A program made the translations under genes and the position numbers. Shown here piece by piece: positions 62,219 to 64,000 of a stretch of DNA of 64,000 bases (the stretch's first letter is position 1; every line of letters starts with the position of its first letter). This stretch comes from Streptomyces dangxiongensis (GTDB taxonomy: Bacteria > Actinomycetota > Actinomycetes > Streptomycetales > Streptomycetaceae). The stretch is taken from positions 2,294,001 through 2,358,000 of the forward strand of contig NZ_CP033073.1 in assembly GCF_003675325.1 (NCBI RefSeq), written 5' to 3'. Below the pieces are notes generated by a model. It was not told the origin of the DNA and did no database searches. It was given only the letters and a program-made list of their open reading frames with translations.

Positions 62219-62229
62219 TCACGCCGTGA
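62219..62229. promoter_or_regulatory. Dyad between divergent GH3 and GH30 genes
   Basis: TCACG-C-CGTGA is a perfect odd palindrome in the 124-bp intergenic region, next to the AT-rich GTTAACTA. It is a candidate operator controlling both glycosidases. Confidence 0.35.
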
Positions 62230-62303
62230 GTTAACTAGGGGCCCCCAGCCCCGTCAAGACGGCCCGTCAGCTCCTTCGCCCCCTACAGGAAGAGCGACGC
62301 ACC

Positions 62304-64000
62304 ATGAGGAGAACCCCCCGCACCGTCCGGCTGCTGCTCGCCGGGCTGCTCGCCGCCGCCGGCGTCACCGCCGCCGTACCCCCCGCGCACGCGGCCGGCG
62401 AACAGGTCACGGCCTGGCTCACCACCACCGACGACTCCGGCGGACGGCACGTCGTCCGCGGCCTACAGCCCCAGACACCGTTCGCCTTCCAGTCCGGGAC
62501 GGGCGGCGCCGGCGAGAACATCACCGTGGACGAGAACACCCGCTACCAGACCTTCACCGGCGGAGGCGCGTCCTTCACGGACACCGCGGCCTGGCTGATG
62601 AACAGCAGCGGGGCGCTGTCCCAGGCGACCCGGGACGCGACCATGCGCAAGCTGTTCTCCCCCACCGACGGCATCGGCCTGTCGTTCCTGCGCAACCCGA
62701 TGGGCGCCTCCGACCTCGCGCGCTACGGCTACACCTACGACGACGTGCCCGCCGGGCAGAGCGACCCGACGCTGGCGAAGTTCACCCTCGCCCACGACCT
62801 GGCCGACGTCGTCCCGCTCACGAAGCAGGCGCTCCGGCTGAACCCCTCGCTGACCGTGATGGCCTCGCCGTGGACGGCACCGGCCTGGATGAAGGACAGC
62901 GGCTCGCTCAACGGCGGCTGGCTCAAGGCCGAGGACTACGGGGCGTACGCCTCGTACTTCGTGAAGTACCTCCAGGGCTACCGCGACCAGGGCGTCAACG
63001 TCTCGTACGTCACCGCGCAGAACGAGCCGACCTGCTGTTCCGGCTACCCGTCGATGAGCTGGAACGCCGACGGGCTCGCATACTTCACCAAGAACGAACT
63101 CCTGCCGAAACTCCAGGCGGCCGGCCTCACCACCAAGGTGCTGGCCCACGACTGGAACTGGGACGTCTACGACTCCTACGCCGCCCGGACGGTGAACGAC
63201 CCGGCCGTGCGCAACCACCCCAACTTCGGCGGCATCGCCTGGCACGGCTACGGCGGCGACGTCACGAAGCAGACGGCCGTGCACAACCAGTACCCCACGC
63301 TGGACGCCTTCGGCACCGAACACTCCGGCGGCACCTGGATCGCCGACCAGCAGCGCGAGGACATGAACAACATCATCGACTACACCCGCAACTGGGCGAA
63401 GTCGGTGACCAAGTGGTCGCTGGCCGTCGACCAGAACATGGGCCCGCACAACGGCGGCTGCGGCACCTGCACCGGGCTGATCACCGTGCACGACGGGGAC
63501 GGCGCGAGCGGGACCGTGGACTACACCGTCGAGTACTACACGATGGGCCACCTGACGAAGTTCGTCCGTCCCGGCGCCCAGCGGATCGCCTCCACCGCCT
63601 CCACCACGGTGCCGAACGTGGCCTGGCGCAACCCGGACGGCAGCAAGGCGCTGATCGCCTACAACGGCTCGGCGTCGACCAGGACCGTGACGGTCAACTG
63701 GGGCTCCCAGCACGCCACCTACTCGCTGCCCGGCCGGACCTCGGCGACCTTCACCTGGTCCGGCACCCAGTCCGGCGGCGGCAGCCGGACCGGCGCCCTC
63801 ACCGGGCTCGCCGGCAAGTGCCTGGACGTGGCGGGTGGTTCGAACACCAACGGGACGGCCGTGCAGCTCTACGACTGCAACGGCTCCGCCGCCCAGCAGT
63901 GGACGCTGACGGCCGACGGGGCGGTGCAGGCGCTCGGCAAGTGCCTGGACGTGACATCGGCTTCGACGGCCGACGGGGCCAAGGTCCAGCTATACGACTG
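62304..64000 (+). CDS. Secreted GH30-family glycosidase with ricin-type CBM13 (partial)
   Basis: At least 565 residues; the 3' end lies beyond the window. The signal peptide (RLLLAGLLAAAGVTAAVPP) is cleaved near AHAAGE. The GH30 barrel has FTGGGASFTDTAAWL, the acid/base Glu241 in TAQNEPTCCS and the nucleophile Glu339 in FGTEHSGGTW. A beta-sandwich (AYNGSASTRTVTVNWG) precedes a ricin-B-like lectin domain from about residue 495 (GLAGKCLDVAGGSNTNGTA, QLYDCNGSAAQQWTL, repeated again). It is likely an endo-beta-1,6-glucanase or related enzyme. AGGAAGAG precedes the ATG. It is divergent from the GH3 gene, so the two may cooperate in glucan breakdown. Confidence 0.9.
   Translation, partial: MRRTPRTVRLLLAGLLAAAGVTAAVPPAHAAGEQVTAWLTTTDDSGGRHVVRGLQPQTPFAFQSGTGGAGENITVDENTRYQTFTGGGASFTDTAAWLMNSSGALSQATRDATMRKLFSPTDGIGLSFLRNPMGASDLARYGYTYDDVPAGQSDPTLAKFTLAHDLADVVPLTKQALRLNPSLTVMASPWTAPAWMKDSGSLNGGWLKAEDYGAYASYFVKYLQGYRDQGVNVSYVTAQNEPTCCSGYPSMSWNADGLAYFTKNELLPKLQAAGLTTKVLAHDWNWDVYDSYAARTVNDPAVRNHPNFGGIAWHGYGGDVTKQTAVHNQYPTLDAFGTEHSGGTWIADQQREDMNNIIDYTRNWAKSVTKWSLAVDQNMGPHNGGCGTCTGLITVHDGDGASGTVDYTVEYYTMGHLTKFVRPGAQRIASTASTTVPNVAWRNPDGSKALIAYNGSASTRTVTVNWGSQHATYSLPGRTSATFTWSGTQSGGGSRTGALTGLAGKCLDVAGGSNTNGTAVQLYDCNGSAAQQWTLTADGAVQALGKCLDVTSASTADGAKVQLYD

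Overview
The window is chromosomal DNA from a Streptomyces-type actinomycete. The evidence is the very high G+C with G/C at nearly every third codon position, the conservons (cvn), a HupS-type HU with a lysine-rich tail, an NdgR/leuCD pair, an accB/accE pair, a DUF397 regulator set and many secreted glycan-active enzymes. From general knowledge, the order glcP1-smc-rnc-coaD-recG-rpmB-thiL-ddlA-gpsA-hupS-leuCD-gltX-cvn1-cvn2-accEB follows the S. coelicolor SCO5578 to SCO5535 core region.

Layout. 1-2700: the end of a frameshifted NCS1-type permease, then the glucose permease glcP1 with a promoter and operator-like palindrome. 2793-7712: smc, whose hinge carries a low-complexity insertion of about 90 residues, a small coiled-coil gene and an acylphosphatase. 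7924-9646: a CAP-domain surface protein and an HxlR regulator. 9711-17105 (minus strand): mutM, rnc, rpmF, DUF177, a DivIVA-like protein, coaD, rsmD and recG. 17305-22184: a two-gene HSP90-like/TPR unit that I do not expect at this position in S. coelicolor. 22260-32750: a FakA/DAK-like gene, rpmB, thiLD, an Lrp-type RAM protein, a DUF3515 lipoprotein, ddlA, plsC-gpsA, cofC, hupS and small genes. 33023-38505: leuCD divergent from ndgR, five alternating tRNA-Glu and tRNA-Gln genes, then gltX.

38498-50850: a FAH-family hydrolase, a small gene with a duplicated NPRRT motif, and two tandem conservons (cvnA1-D1, cvnA2-D2). These encode sensor-kinase-like proteins, roadblock proteins, DUF742 proteins and small GTPases. 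The two cvnD copies are almost identical at the DNA level, which points to gene conversion. 50991-52835: accE and accB. 52990-64000: an accessory-looking arm with a PL8 lyase, an M15-like secreted protein, a HATPase/XRE/DUF397 regulatory triad, a TPM-domain membrane protein, and divergent GH3 and GH30 glycosidases; the GH30 gene runs off the window end.

The XRE gene carries a rare TTA leucine codon, which in Streptomyces implies bldA dependence. Six genes have a -10-like hexamer 6 to 8 bases before the start codon and no convincing ribosome binding site, so they look leaderless. No CRISPR array, rRNA, transposase or integrase was seen.
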